This document shows, piece after piece, positions 17,885-25,847 of a stretch of 64,000 bases of DNA (its first letter is position 1; every line of letters starts with the position of its first letter). Origin of the DNA: DASSWB01 sp035705495 (GTDB lineage: Bacteria > Bacteroidota > Bacteroidia > Flavobacteriales > Flavobacteriaceae). The stretch spans positions 16,091-80,090 of the forward strand of contig DASSWB010000022.1 in assembly GCA_035705495.1 (NCBI GenBank), written 5' to 3'. Position numbers and translations under genes: made by a program. The notes beneath the pieces are model-generated. The model was not told the DNA's origin. It was given only the letters and a program-made list of their open reading frames with translations, and searched no databases.

Positions 17885-20800
17885 ATGATGAAAATTAAAA
17901 AGGTTCTGGTTGCAAATCGAGGGGAAATCGCAATCCGTGTTTTCAGATCTTGTACAGAAATAGGCATCCGGACAGTCGGAATTTATACTTACGAAGACAG
18001 ATATTCACTCCACCGATATAAAGCAGATGAATCTTATCAAATTGGTTCAAATTCCGATCCTTTAAAACCTTATTTAAACATTGGGGAAATCATTCAGGTT
18101 GCGCTGGACAATGATGTAGATGCCATTCATCCCGGCTACGGATTTCTTTCCGAAAACGCCAAATTTGCACAAGCTTGCGAAGACAACGGAATTATTTTTA
18201 TTGGTCCGAGTCCGTCGGTACTTTCCTCTTTGGGAAATAAAGTAAAAGCCAAGGAAGTTGCAGTTGCCAGTGACGTTCCCATTATAAAAAGCAATGAAAA
18301 TGAACTCACCGATATAAAAACTGCGCTTTCAGAAGCCAAGGAAATCGGATATCCGGTAATGTTAAAAGCAGTTTCTGGCGGTGGCGGCCGCGGAATGCGT
18401 GTCATTCGGGATGAATCAGAATTAAAAAAAGCTTTTACGGAATCAAAAAGGGAAGCTTTGAATGCTTTTGGGGACGACACGGTTTTTATCGAAAAATATT
18501 TAGAAAATCCGAAACACATTGAAGTCCAAATCGTAGCAGATAACTTCGGAAATATCGTGCATCTGTTTGAGCGGGATTGTTCGGTACAACGTCGGCATCA
18601 AAAAGTAATTGAATTTGCGCCTTCCTTCGGATTAAAACAGGAAACAAAAGACAAACTTTACGAATATGCAATCGCAATTTGCAAGGCCGTCGATTACAAC
18701 AATATAGGAACGGTTGAATTTTTGGTTGAAGGTGATGAGGTTTATTTTATAGAAGTCAATCCGCGGATTCAGGTAGAACATACGGTGACTGAAATTGTTG
18801 TGAATTTTGATTTGGTAAAAACGCAAATATTTATTGCGGGAGGTTATAAACTTTCAGATAGGCAGATAAAAATTGGAAAACAGGAAGACATCACCGCGAA
18901 TGGTTTTGCGCTGCAATGCAGAATTACCACCGAAGATCCGACGAACGATTTCAAACCAGATTACGGCACGATTACGACGTATAGGATTGCTTCAGGATTC
19001 GGAATCAGGCTGGATGCGGGTAGTGTTTATCAAGGTTCTACGGTTTCGCCTTTTTTTGATTCCATGTTGGTCAAGGTTTCTGCTCACGGAAGAAGTTTGG
19101 ACGGTGCGTGCCGAAAAATGCGTCGGGCGCTGGCGGAATTCAGAATAAGGGGCGTCAAAACAAATATGGCATTTCTGGACAATATACTCAGCGATGAAAA
19201 ATTCAGAAATGGAGATGTGACGGTTAATTATATCAAGGACAATCCGCAACTTTTTAAAATCAAAGAAACCCGCAATCGCGCAACAAAATTGGTTGAATTT
19301 CTGGGCGATGTTGTTATTAATGGAAATGAAGATGTGAAAATAGGATTGGGAGACCGGAAATTAGTAAATCCAAAAATTCCCTGGTACAGGAAATCCGTAG
19401 AATATCCAAAAGGAACAAAAGATTTATTGACCGAATACGGCCCGGAAAAATTCTCCCGATGGCTCATGCATGAAAATAAAATCCATTTCACGGATACTAC
19501 AATGCGCGACGCACACCAAAGTTTACTCGCAACACGCATGCGAACATATGACATGATGAAAGTTGCCGAAGGTTTTGCAAAAAATCATCCAGAAGTGTTT
19601 AGCATGGAAATTTGGGGCGGGGCAACTTTTGATGTCTGTTTGCGATTTTTAAAAGAAGATCCTTGGGAAAGATTAAGATTACTGAGGAAAGCCATTCCCA
19701 ACATTTTGTTTCAAATGTTGTTAAGAGGTTCCAACGGTGTTGGCTATAAAGCGTATCCGGATAATTTAATTGAACGGTTTGTCATTGAATCTTCGGAAAA
19801 TGGTATAGATATTTTCAGGATTTTCGATTCTTTAAATTGGATGGAATCGATTGCACCATGCATTGAACACGTTCGAAAACACACGGATGGTTTGGCGGAG
19901 GGCGCGATGTGCTATACAGGTGATATATTAAATCCGAAGGAAACGAAATACAATTTAGAATATTACGTGCAACTCGCAAAAGACATTGAAAATGCCGGCG
20001 CCCATATTTTGGCCGTAAAGGATATGGCTGGTTTATTAAAACCTTATGCAGCATTTGAACTGGTTTCAGCATTGAAATCGAATCTGGGAATCCCGGTTCA
20101 TTTACATACACACGATACTTCGTCGGTTCAGGCAGCCACTTATTTGAAAGCAATTGAAGCCGGAGTGGATGTGGTTGATGTAGCTTTGGGCGGACTCTCA
20201 GGACTGACCTCACAACCCAATTTCAATTCGATGACCCATATGATGAAATATCATGATAGGGAGAACAGATTGAACAATCAAAAATTGGATGAATACTCCA
20301 ATTTTTGGGAAGCCACGCGGGAATATTATTTTCCATTTGAATCAGGATTAAAAGCAGGAACAGGCGAGGTTTATCGACATGAGATTCCCGGAGGACAGTA
20401 TTCAAATTTAAAACCACAAGCGGAATCATTGGGATTAAAGGACCAATTTCATGAAATTACGCAAATGTACAGTCGCGTGAATAATTTGTTTGGTGATATT
20501 ATTAAAGTGACTCCAAGTTCGAAGGTTGTTGGAGATATGGCACAATTTCTTGTCAGTAACGATTTAACGATTGAAGATGTTTTGAAGCGTGGTGAAAATC
20601 TCTCGTTTCCCGAATCGGTCAAAAGTTTTTTCAGAGGGGATTTGGGTCAGCCCGTGGGTGGTTTCCCCGAAGAAATCCAAAAAATTATTTTGAAGGGAGA
20701 AAAACCATATAACGACAGACCGAATGCTCATTTGGAACCGATTGATATTGATGCTGAATTTGAGGAATTTAAAGAAACATTTAAAATCGGAATTGGAAAG

Positions 20801-21337
20801 GAATGGGAAATAACCGATTTCCTTTCCTATAAATTATATCCCAAGGTTTTTACCGACTTCTATAATTTTCAGTTGAAATACAGCAATGTTTCCACAATTC
20901 CGACGAAGAATTTTTTCTACGGAATGGAAATTGGCGAGGAAATAATTGTTGAACTTGACAAGGGAAAAACATTGATTATTCAGCTTTTATCAATTGGAAA
21001 ACCGAATGCTGAAGGGAAAGTGAAAATATTTTTCAAAGTAAATGGTCAAACACGAAATGTTGAGGTTCCAGATAGAAGTGTCAAAGTAATACAAGAAGTA
21101 CATGAAAAAGCCGACAAGAAAAACGATAAGCATATAGGTGCGCCTTTACAGGGCCGACTTTCATCAATATTGATAAAAGAAGGTGCGAAGGTTAAGAAAA
21201 ATGAACCTCTGTTTGTTATAGAAGCCATGAAAATGGAAACCACGATCACGGCTAATATTTCTGCCGAAGTGGAAAAAATTATGCTAAAAGAAGGGACAAT
21301 GATGAATTCTGAAGATTTGGTGATAGTGTTGAAATAA
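17885..21337 (+). CDS. pyc: Pyruvate carboxylase, single chain
   Basis: 1150 residues; makes oxaloacetate from pyruvate, bicarbonate and ATP to refill the TCA cycle. Order: biotin carboxylase (VANRGEIAIRVFRS, GGGGRGMRV, EVNPRIQVEHTVTE; about 1-450), carboxyltransferase (DTTMRDAHQSLLATRMRT at about 535, metal-binding LHTHDTS later), the allosteric linker, and a C-terminal biotin carrier with EAMKMET, biotinyl Lys at about residue 1116. BirA at 8.05 kb is the obvious modifying enzyme. Start at MMKIKKVL (17885); 17888 is equally possible. The frame is open to 17828, but that part is not family-like. Confidence 0.97.
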   Translation: MMKIKKVLVANRGEIAIRVFRSCTEIGIRTVGIYTYEDRYSLHRYKADESYQIGSNSDPLKPYLNIGEIIQVALDNDVDAIHPGYGFLSENAKFAQACEDNGIIFIGPSPSVLSSLGNKVKAKEVAVASDVPIIKSNENELTDIKTALSEAKEIGYPVMLKAVSGGGGRGMRVIRDESELKKAFTESKREALNAFGDDTVFIEKYLENPKHIEVQIVADNFGNIVHLFERDCSVQRRHQKVIEFAPSFGLKQETKDKLYEYAIAICKAVDYNNIGTVEFLVEGDEVYFIEVNPRIQVEHTVTEIVVNFDLVKTQIFIAGGYKLSDRQIKIGKQEDITANGFALQCRITTEDPTNDFKPDYGTITTYRIASGFGIRLDAGSVYQGSTVSPFFDSMLVKVSAHGRSLDGACRKMRRALAEFRIRGVKTNMAFLDNILSDEKFRNGDVTVNYIKDNPQLFKIKETRNRATKLVEFLGDVVINGNEDVKIGLGDRKLVNPKIPWYRKSVEYPKGTKDLLTEYGPEKFSRWLMHENKIHFTDTTMRDAHQSLLATRMRTYDMMKVAEGFAKNHPEVFSMEIWGGATFDVCLRFLKEDPWERLRLLRKAIPNILFQMLLRGSNGVGYKAYPDNLIERFVIESSENGIDIFRIFDSLNWMESIAPCIEHVRKHTDGLAEGAMCYTGDILNPKETKYNLEYYVQLAKDIENAGAHILAVKDMAGLLKPYAAFELVSALKSNLGIPVHLHTHDTSSVQAATYLKAIEAGVDVVDVALGGLSGLTSQPNFNSMTHMMKYHDRENRLNNQKLDEYSNFWEATREYYFPFESGLKAGTGEVYRHEIPGGQYSNLKPQAESLGLKDQFHEITQMYSRVNNLFGDIIKVTPSSKVVGDMAQFLVSNDLTIEDVLKRGENLSFPESVKSFFRGDLGQPVGGFPEEIQKIILKGEKPYNDRPNAHLEPIDIDAEFEEFKETFKIGIGKEWEITDFLSYKLYPKVFTDFYNFQLKYSNVSTIPTKNFFYGMEIGEEIIVELDKGKTLIIQLLSIGKPNAEGKVKIFFKVNGQTRNVEVPDRSVKVIQEVHEKADKKNDKHIGAPLQGRLSSILIKEGAKVKKNEPLFVIEAMKMETTITANISAEVEKIMLKEGTMMNSEDLVIVLK

Positions 21338-21367
21338 AAAAACCTGTGGAAATTTCCGCAGGTTTTT
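21336..21367. terminator. Bidirectional terminator after pyc
   Basis: A stem of AAAAACCTG(T)GG with CC(G)CAGGTTTTT and an AAATTT loop, A-rich before and T-rich after. It sits between convergent pyc and the lipoprotein gene. Confidence 0.8.
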
Positions 21368-21388
21368 GAATTTAAGGATGTGAAAAAA

Positions 21389-22579
21389 TTAATAGTTTCC
21401 TGAACCAGATACGCTGTAACTTGAACCATTTTCGCTGGCCGTGTAAGAAAAATTGAAGGAATTGGCCCCTGTTTTTGTGAGACTCCCAGTTGTATCAAGA
21501 TAACCGAAATTATCCAGAATGAATAATTCACAATCTCCAGCTTCCGAAAAAGGAGTTAATTGAAAAGTTCCAGAGCTGGCGTCGGGCATATTATAAACGA
21601 TTACTGAATTGCCATCTGAAGATGCGATCACAACATCTTTTCCGGAACCACATTGTGAAGCAGGAACCGCAATACAAGTACCCGAAAAAGTACTTCCATT
21701 ATAGGAAAAAGATCCTTGACCCGAAACCATTTCGGAAGGACATGAAAACGTATATTCCCAAGCAGTTCCACCATTTTCACAACCGGAAACAACAACTTCA
21801 ATTTCGTTTCCCATTGCAGGATTGTAGGCAAATACGAATTGCCCCTCCGCTCCAATATACCCATTCGCTTCGGTGGCTACGTTGCAATTGGCGGCCCTTC
21901 TTAAAGTGCTTCTGTCGGTTTGAGGACCCGTTCCGCCCAACCATGTTCCATTTTGGAAAATATCGATTTTATCCGGAACTGTGAAAGTTTCATATTCAAC
22001 GGTTATAATCCCCATCTCATTCGAAGCATCAAATATATTACTCGTTAAACCCTCACCTCCAGAAACCTTGGTGGTATCACAATTACTGGAATCCGTTACC
22101 GTAATATTGATTTCATAGATCAAGCCGACATTTCCCGCACTATCATAAAATTGCAGTAATAAAGTAAAATTGCCCGGACCTACTATGGAAGGTAAATCGA
22201 TGGGAATGGAAATAAGCCCCGCGGAAGTGTTGGCATTGATTGGCACATTAAAGTAAGTGGAAGCGCCTTGTACCTGAATGTGAACCCCCACGATATTGCT
22301 TTGTGAAGGTGCGGCGACATCCGATGGAAGGTAAATTTGTCCGCCCGAGGAATATGAAATATTGGTATCCATATTGGAAGCGGTTGGAGCCACAGAAGCA
22401 TCCGAAGGGTTTGGCAAATCGGGTGAGTTGACTACTTGTGCATTGGGTATTACCAATACTTGAGACAAAGCGTCCGGATCTGAGGGGGAAACCCCGCTTC
22501 CCGAACCGTCTTCATCTTTGGAGCAATTGACCATTAGGAGGATCAATACTAGCAGTGGAAAGAGTTTGATTTTTTTCAT
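21389..22579 (-). CDS. Lipoprotein of unknown function
   Basis: 396 residues. Lipoprotein signal MKKIKLFPLLVLILLMVNC (Cys19), then an acidic Ser/Gly linker (KDEDGSGSG) typical of surface-exported Flavobacterial lipoproteins. The body is Ser/Gly/Thr/Asn-rich with predicted beta structure. It contains a segment like a bacterial Ig-type domain (about 75-165, ending FDSAGNVGLIYEINITVTD) and several Cys residues that could form disulfides. I do not recognise a catalytic motif. Single gene, with a long upstream gap. Confidence 0.75.
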   Translation of the reverse strand: MKKIKLFPLLVLILLMVNCSKDEDGSGSGVSPSDPDALSQVLVIPNAQVVNSPDLPNPSDASVAPTASNMDTNISYSSGGQIYLPSDVAAPSQSNIVGVHIQVQGASTYFNVPINANTSAGLISIPIDLPSIVGPGNFTLLLQFYDSAGNVGLIYEINITVTDSSNCDTTKVSGGEGLTSNIFDASNEMGIITVEYETFTVPDKIDIFQNGTWLGGTGPQTDRSTLRRAANCNVATEANGYIGAEGQFVFAYNPAMGNEIEVVVSGCENGGTAWEYTFSCPSEMVSGQGSFSYNGSTFSGTCIAVPASQCGSGKDVVIASSDGNSVIVYNMPDASSGTFQLTPFSEAGDCELFILDNFGYLDTTGSLTKTGANSFNFSYTASENGSSYSVSGSGNY

Positions 22580-23048
22580 ATTTGAAAAGTTGGTAGTTGC
22601 TTACTCTGGTTACAGTTTTCAGCTTCCCTGTTGTTTTGTTTCAAGACGCAATACGATAAAACTTGAAATAAAAACGAAAAAATCCGAAAAACTCCTCGAG
22701 TTGTAACGGATTGCAGATTGGTTTACAAGAAAAATGATTTCCTCATAATTGTATGATTTTAAGTGAATAATTATTAAATATAGATAATTTAAGCCTAATG
22801 ATTTACTAAGCTAACTGTTAATTTTATGTGCTTTATAACAGCAAGGTTTTTTTAATGCGAAAATTGTTTATTTCTGCCAGTATCATCCTTTAATCCATCA
22901 ATTGTTCCATAGTAAAAGTGGATCACGACGTAAAAGAAAGAACACAATAAAAAAAATGTTTTTCGTTTTCATTACAAATCCTTCTTTCTTGGTTACAATT
23001 TTTTGAAAGTCTGAAAAAAGTAAATGGTTATATTTAAATTCTGAAAAT
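22580..23048. other. Non-coding gap, no gene seen
   Basis: 469 bp of AT-rich sequence between divergent genes. It must hold the promoters of the lipoprotein (minus) and the UDG-like gene (plus). The longest open frames are below 20 codons with no family resemblance. No tRNA, hairpin with T-run, or strong repeat was seen. Confidence 0.6.
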
Positions 23049-23702
23049 TTGTTTCACCACAAGCATCCCTATCCTCCTTTTATTCCCGAGAATGCCACTA
23101 AATTGATAGTGGGCACATTACCACCACCTCGATTTACCGTTTCACAATTGAAGGAAGGTGATGTCGATTTCTGCTACGGAAGTCGAGATGGTTTGTTGTG
23201 GCCTGTTATAAACAAGGTTTTTGATTTGGGTTTAAAATTTGAAACCACTCCAGAAGCTGTCCAACAAAGAATTGATTTTTTAAATACCCGCGGAATTGGA
23301 ATTTGCGACACGGTTGAAAGTTGCAGACGTGAGAAAATAGATGCTTCCGATTTGGGAATGCAAGATGTAGAATTACGCGATTTAATCAGTATTTTAAAAA
23401 AGCATCCGAAAATTGACACCCTGCTTTTTACAGGTGGAAACAGTAAAAACGGACCCGAATATTTTTTTAGAAAATTACTGAAATCAAAGAATATGAAGTT
23501 GGAACTCGTAGAAAATGAAATTCCACGTATTCATCAATTTATTTTGGATGGCCGAATAATAAAAACAGTTTCACTAACGGCACCATCCGGATCTGCCAAT
23601 CGTGCCATTGGCGGTATGCAGCTTTACAAAGATTTGAAAAAACAAAACCCTGAATTCAATACAATCGATTTCAGGGTGATGCAGTATCGGGAATTTTTGT
23701 AA
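23049..23702 (+). CDS. Uracil-DNA glycosylase-fold protein
   Basis: 217 residues starting at a TTG codon. The UDG superfamily pattern is recognisable: KLIVGTLPPPRF (motif 1 region), FCYGSRDGLLWPVINKVF, GIGICDTVESCRREKIDASD, LLFTGGNSKNGPEYFF, and a late SLTAPSGSANRAIG that resembles the DNA-intercalating HPSP loop. A role in base-excision repair is plausible, but this subfamily is not well characterised. TTG is chosen because no in-frame ATG precedes the conserved N-terminus. Confidence 0.75.
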   Translation: MFHHKHPYPPFIPENATKLIVGTLPPPRFTVSQLKEGDVDFCYGSRDGLLWPVINKVFDLGLKFETTPEAVQQRIDFLNTRGIGICDTVESCRREKIDASDLGMQDVELRDLISILKKHPKIDTLLFTGGNSKNGPEYFFRKLLKSKNMKLELVENEIPRIHQFILDGRIIKTVSLTAPSGSANRAIGGMQLYKDLKKQNPEFNTIDFRVMQYREFL

Positions 23703-23706
23703 GATT

Positions 23707-23843
23707 TTAAGGGGTTTTATCCGAGATTGGATCTTTTACGCTTGTCGTCGGTCGTATCTTAAATTTTTTTCTCTTTGACCTCAATCTTCCGGAAGTTCCA
23801 AGTGAAATTTTTCCTCTCTTGGTTTTTTGTCCCCTTTTTCCAT
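23707..23843 (-). pseudogene. Ribosomal protein bTHX (Thx)-like gene with a one-base frameshift
   Basis: From ATG at 23843 the frame reads MEKGDKK, then shifts. After one added base the other frame reads TKRGKISLGTSGRLRSKRKK and on to a TAA at 23707-23709, for 45 residues in all. Thx proteins have the form MGKGD(K/R)(K/R)T(K/R)RGKI..GT.G..RP(K/R)KK, so the two halves together are a convincing match. The break is in a run of six A (six T on the plus strand) where seven are needed. The start Gly2 is also Glu. Either a sequencing error in a homopolymer, true gene loss, or slippage. Directly behind a 47-codon ORF in the same operon. Confidence 0.65.
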
Positions 23844-23987
23844 TTATTTCTTATTCTGCTGATCTTTTATCGTTTTTTTATCAATATCGAATTCATTCCG
23901 TTTCGTATCCGTCTTGCCAAATTTGTTGAGTGGCTCATTGGCAGATCTATCTTTTCTTTTTAATCTTTCATCTTCTATCCGTCCCAT
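23844..23987 (-). CDS. Small charged ORF, 47 aa, upstream of the Thx-like gene
   Basis: ATG at 23987, TAA at 23844-23846, immediately followed by the ATG of the Thx-like gene with no gap. The sequence begins MGRIEDERLKRKDRS and ends KDQQNKK; it is rich in Lys, Asp and Asn with no hydrophobic segment. I do not recognise it. Its exact abutment with the next start is the main argument that it is translated; composition alone is weak support. Confidence 0.35.
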   Translation of the reverse strand: MGRIEDERLKRKDRSANEPLNKFGKTDTKRNEFDIDKKTIKDQQNKK

Positions 23988-24079
23988 TTGTTCTATTTTT
24001 TAGTTCTTTTTAAATATAGAAAAATGAATTCCTTTTGAAGAATGAAAACAAATAAAATAATGTTAATAGCCAAAAAAAA

Positions 24080-24646
24080 TCAGGAACTCAACCAGTTGGA
24101 TATCATGGTTTTACCTTGAGGAGTCAAAATTGATTCGGGGTGGAATTGTACTGCTTTCAAGTCGAAACTACGGTGACGAAGCGACATAATATTTCCGAAG
24201 TCGTCAATAGAAGTAATTTCCAAGCAGTCGGGAAGGTTTTTGTTCACTGTCCAAGAATGATAACGACCGACTTGAATCTTTTTTTCCATTCCAAAAAAAA
24301 GAGATTCATCTTCCACTTGAATTGAGATATTGTGTGCAACCCCATGAAACACTTGGTTCAGGTTTTCAAGTTTTCCACCAAAGACTTCCGCAATGGCTTG
24401 CTGACCCAAACAAACACCCAAAATACTTTTTGAAGCGGAATAAGTAGAAATAATCGATTTTAAAATTCCTGCTTCTGATGGCAAACCCGGTCCTGGAGAA
24501 AGTAAAATTTTATCATAAGGTTTAACATCATCCAATTCCAGCGCGTCATTCCGCACCACTGAAACCAGACAATCGTTCGCCTCTATATAATGCACCAAAT
24601 TGTAAACAAAGGAATCATAATTATCAATAACGAGGATTTTTTTCAT
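24080..24646 (-). CDS. Glutamine amidotransferase, component II of anthranilate/aminodeoxychorismate synthase
   Basis: 188 residues. Class I glutaminase with the N-terminal ILVIDNYDSFVYNLVHY, oxyanion region LSPGPGLPSEAG, nucleophile elbow GVCLGQQA (Cys) and the His-Glu pair in VQFHPES. TrpG and PabA cannot be told apart by sequence here. No trp genes are nearby, so it may serve both the tryptophan and folate pathways or be PabA. Start at MKKILVID (24646); a TAGTTTTG -7 element precedes it. Confidence 0.9.
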   Translation of the reverse strand: MKKILVIDNYDSFVYNLVHYIEANDCLVSVVRNDALELDDVKPYDKILLSPGPGLPSEAGILKSIISTYSASKSILGVCLGQQAIAEVFGGKLENLNQVFHGVAHNISIQVEDESLFFGMEKKIQVGRYHSWTVNKNLPDCLEITSIDDFGNIMSLRHRSFDLKAVQFHPESILTPQGKTMISNWLSS

Positions 24647-24751
24647 TTTGGAAAATTGGATCACAAAACTATGGTTTTTAAAATATTAAATTGAAAAGTT
24701 TCAATGTAAAATGCGGATAGGATTTTGTCGTTTTTGTTGTTTATTTATTTC

Positions 24752-24759
24752 TACATTTG
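24752..24759 (+). promoter_or_regulatory. -7 element upstream of the rhodanese gene
   Basis: TACATTTG, a full TAnnTTTG match, 36 bp before the rhodanese start. It favours the downstream ATG at 24796 over 24757. Confidence 0.45.
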
Positions 24760-24795
24760 CCATTCATTCAAATGATAATTATAAAACCACTATAT

Positions 24796-25107
24796 ATGAA
24801 GGATTTAAATCAAGAAGAATGGCGGGAAAAAACTTCCGAAGACAAAGATGCTATAATCATTGATGTACGGACACCAGAAGAGGTGGAAGATGGTTTCATA
24901 CCGGGCGCAATAAATGTTGATATTTATGATGCTCCGGGATTCATGAACAAAATAAATTCATTGGATAAAGAAAAAAACTACTATATCTATTGTAAATCGG
25001 GTGGACGGAGTAGTCAAGCCTGTGCAATCATGGAACAAATCGGATTTGACAACACCTATAATTTAAGTGGGGGGTTTTCTCAGTGGAATGGCGAAAAGGA
25101 GGTATAA
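24796..25107 (+). CDS. Rhodanese-like domain protein
   Basis: 103 residues, a single rhodanese domain. The substrate-binding start IIDVRTPEEVEDGFIPGAINV and the active-site loop YCKSGGRSSQAC, whose first Cys carries the persulfide, are intact. Single-domain rhodaneses transfer sulfur or act as redox partners; the specific acceptor is unknown. Start at MKDLNQEEW (24796), since the promoter element overlaps the longer form. Confidence 0.9.
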   Translation: MKDLNQEEWREKTSEDKDAIIIDVRTPEEVEDGFIPGAINVDIYDAPGFMNKINSLDKEKNYYIYCKSGGRSSQACAIMEQIGFDNTYNLSGGFSQWNGEKEV

Positions 25108-25146
25108 CTTTCTCATGTTAAGGTTTTTATGCGCTTAAAAAAAATC

Positions 25147-25162
25147 TTATCTTATAAGATAA
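25147..25162. promoter_or_regulatory. 16-bp perfect palindrome upstream of the 3D-domain gene
   Basis: TTATCTTATAAGATAA, perfectly self-complementary, 15 bp before the ATG at 25178. Could be an operator or overlap the promoter or leader. No T-run follows, so it is not an ordinary terminator. Confidence 0.4.
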
Positions 25163-25177
25163 AAAGAAAAATTGGTG

Positions 25178-25651
25178 ATGAAGTTGATTAAAACAAAACA
25201 TATAATTACGGTTCTCGCTATTTTGTTTCTGTATTTACCATTAAGTTGTCAGGAAAACACAGCAGAAGAAGAACTCACCCAAAAACAAATTTCTTTGGAA
25301 GAGGAAGAGTGGGTTGAATGGATTCCTCTTGAAGTCAAGGCTTCTGCTTATAATTCTATTGAAGAACAAACCAAAAAAGGAAACGTGGGAGTTGCCGCTT
25401 GGGGCGATACTTTAACGCCAGGAGTAAAAGCAATTGCTATTTCCAACGATTTGCTAAACATGGGACTCGCGCATAATACGCCCGTCAAAATTGATGGTTT
25501 AGATGGTATTTATTATGTCAAGGATCGGATGCATCCGAGGTGGAAGAATAAAATCGATATTTATATGGGAATCGATATTCGAAAAGCCAGAAATTGGGGG
25601 GTTCGGAAAGTGACTATTTACGTGCGGCCCGAAGATCTTAAAAAAAGTTAA
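25178..25651 (+). CDS. 3D domain-containing lipoprotein
   Basis: 157 residues. Lipoprotein signal (MKLIKTKHIITVLAILFLYLPLSC, Cys24), an acidic linker, then a 3D (Asp-Asp-Asp) double-psi barrel domain: VKASAYNS, GDTLTPGVKAIAIS, LDGIYYVKDRMHPRWKNKIDIYMG. In other bacteria this fold is the catalytic part of lytic transglycosylases (MltA, YabE-like), so a cell-wall role outside the inner membrane is likely. Start at ATG 25178; upstream in-frame GTG and TTG codons exist. Confidence 0.82.
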   Translation: MKLIKTKHIITVLAILFLYLPLSCQENTAEEELTQKQISLEEEEWVEWIPLEVKASAYNSIEEQTKKGNVGVAAWGDTLTPGVKAIAISNDLLNMGLAHNTPVKIDGLDGIYYVKDRMHPRWKNKIDIYMGIDIRKARNWGVRKVTIYVRPEDLKKS

Positions 25652-25734
25652 ATTATCTATATCTGAATTCCCGTTTAAAAATAATGCCTTTTTTTTGTAT
25701 TCGATATAAATGCTATTCTTTTCTCAATTTGTTT

Positions 25735-25750
25735 TTTTGGTTAACCAAAA
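25735..25750. promoter_or_regulatory. 16-bp perfect palindrome upstream of the S8 protease
   Basis: TTTTGGTTAACCAAAA, fully self-complementary, about 98 bp upstream of the protease start. Possible operator, or a weak hairpin terminator of the preceding 3D-domain gene. Confidence 0.4.
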
Positions 25751-25847
25751 GTTTCAAAAAACAATCTTAAAGCAAGGTTAATTGTTTCAATTTTAAGTAA
25801 TGAAAGTTTTAGATTGTTAGTGATTAATAATTTAAAACGTTTTCATT

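Noticed and set aside
18136..20429. Several long frames antisense to pyruvate carboxylase
   Set aside because: No family resemblance, no promoters, and the sense strand is a complete enzyme.
22580..23048. Possible small RNA in the long gap
   Set aside because: No promoter and terminator pair enclosing a structured segment could be found by eye.
23775..23963. Hydrophobic 62-codon frame on the plus strand
   Set aside because: It is antisense to the Thx-like gene and the 47-codon ORF. The hydrophobic look comes from complementing Lys-rich codons (AAA to TTT).
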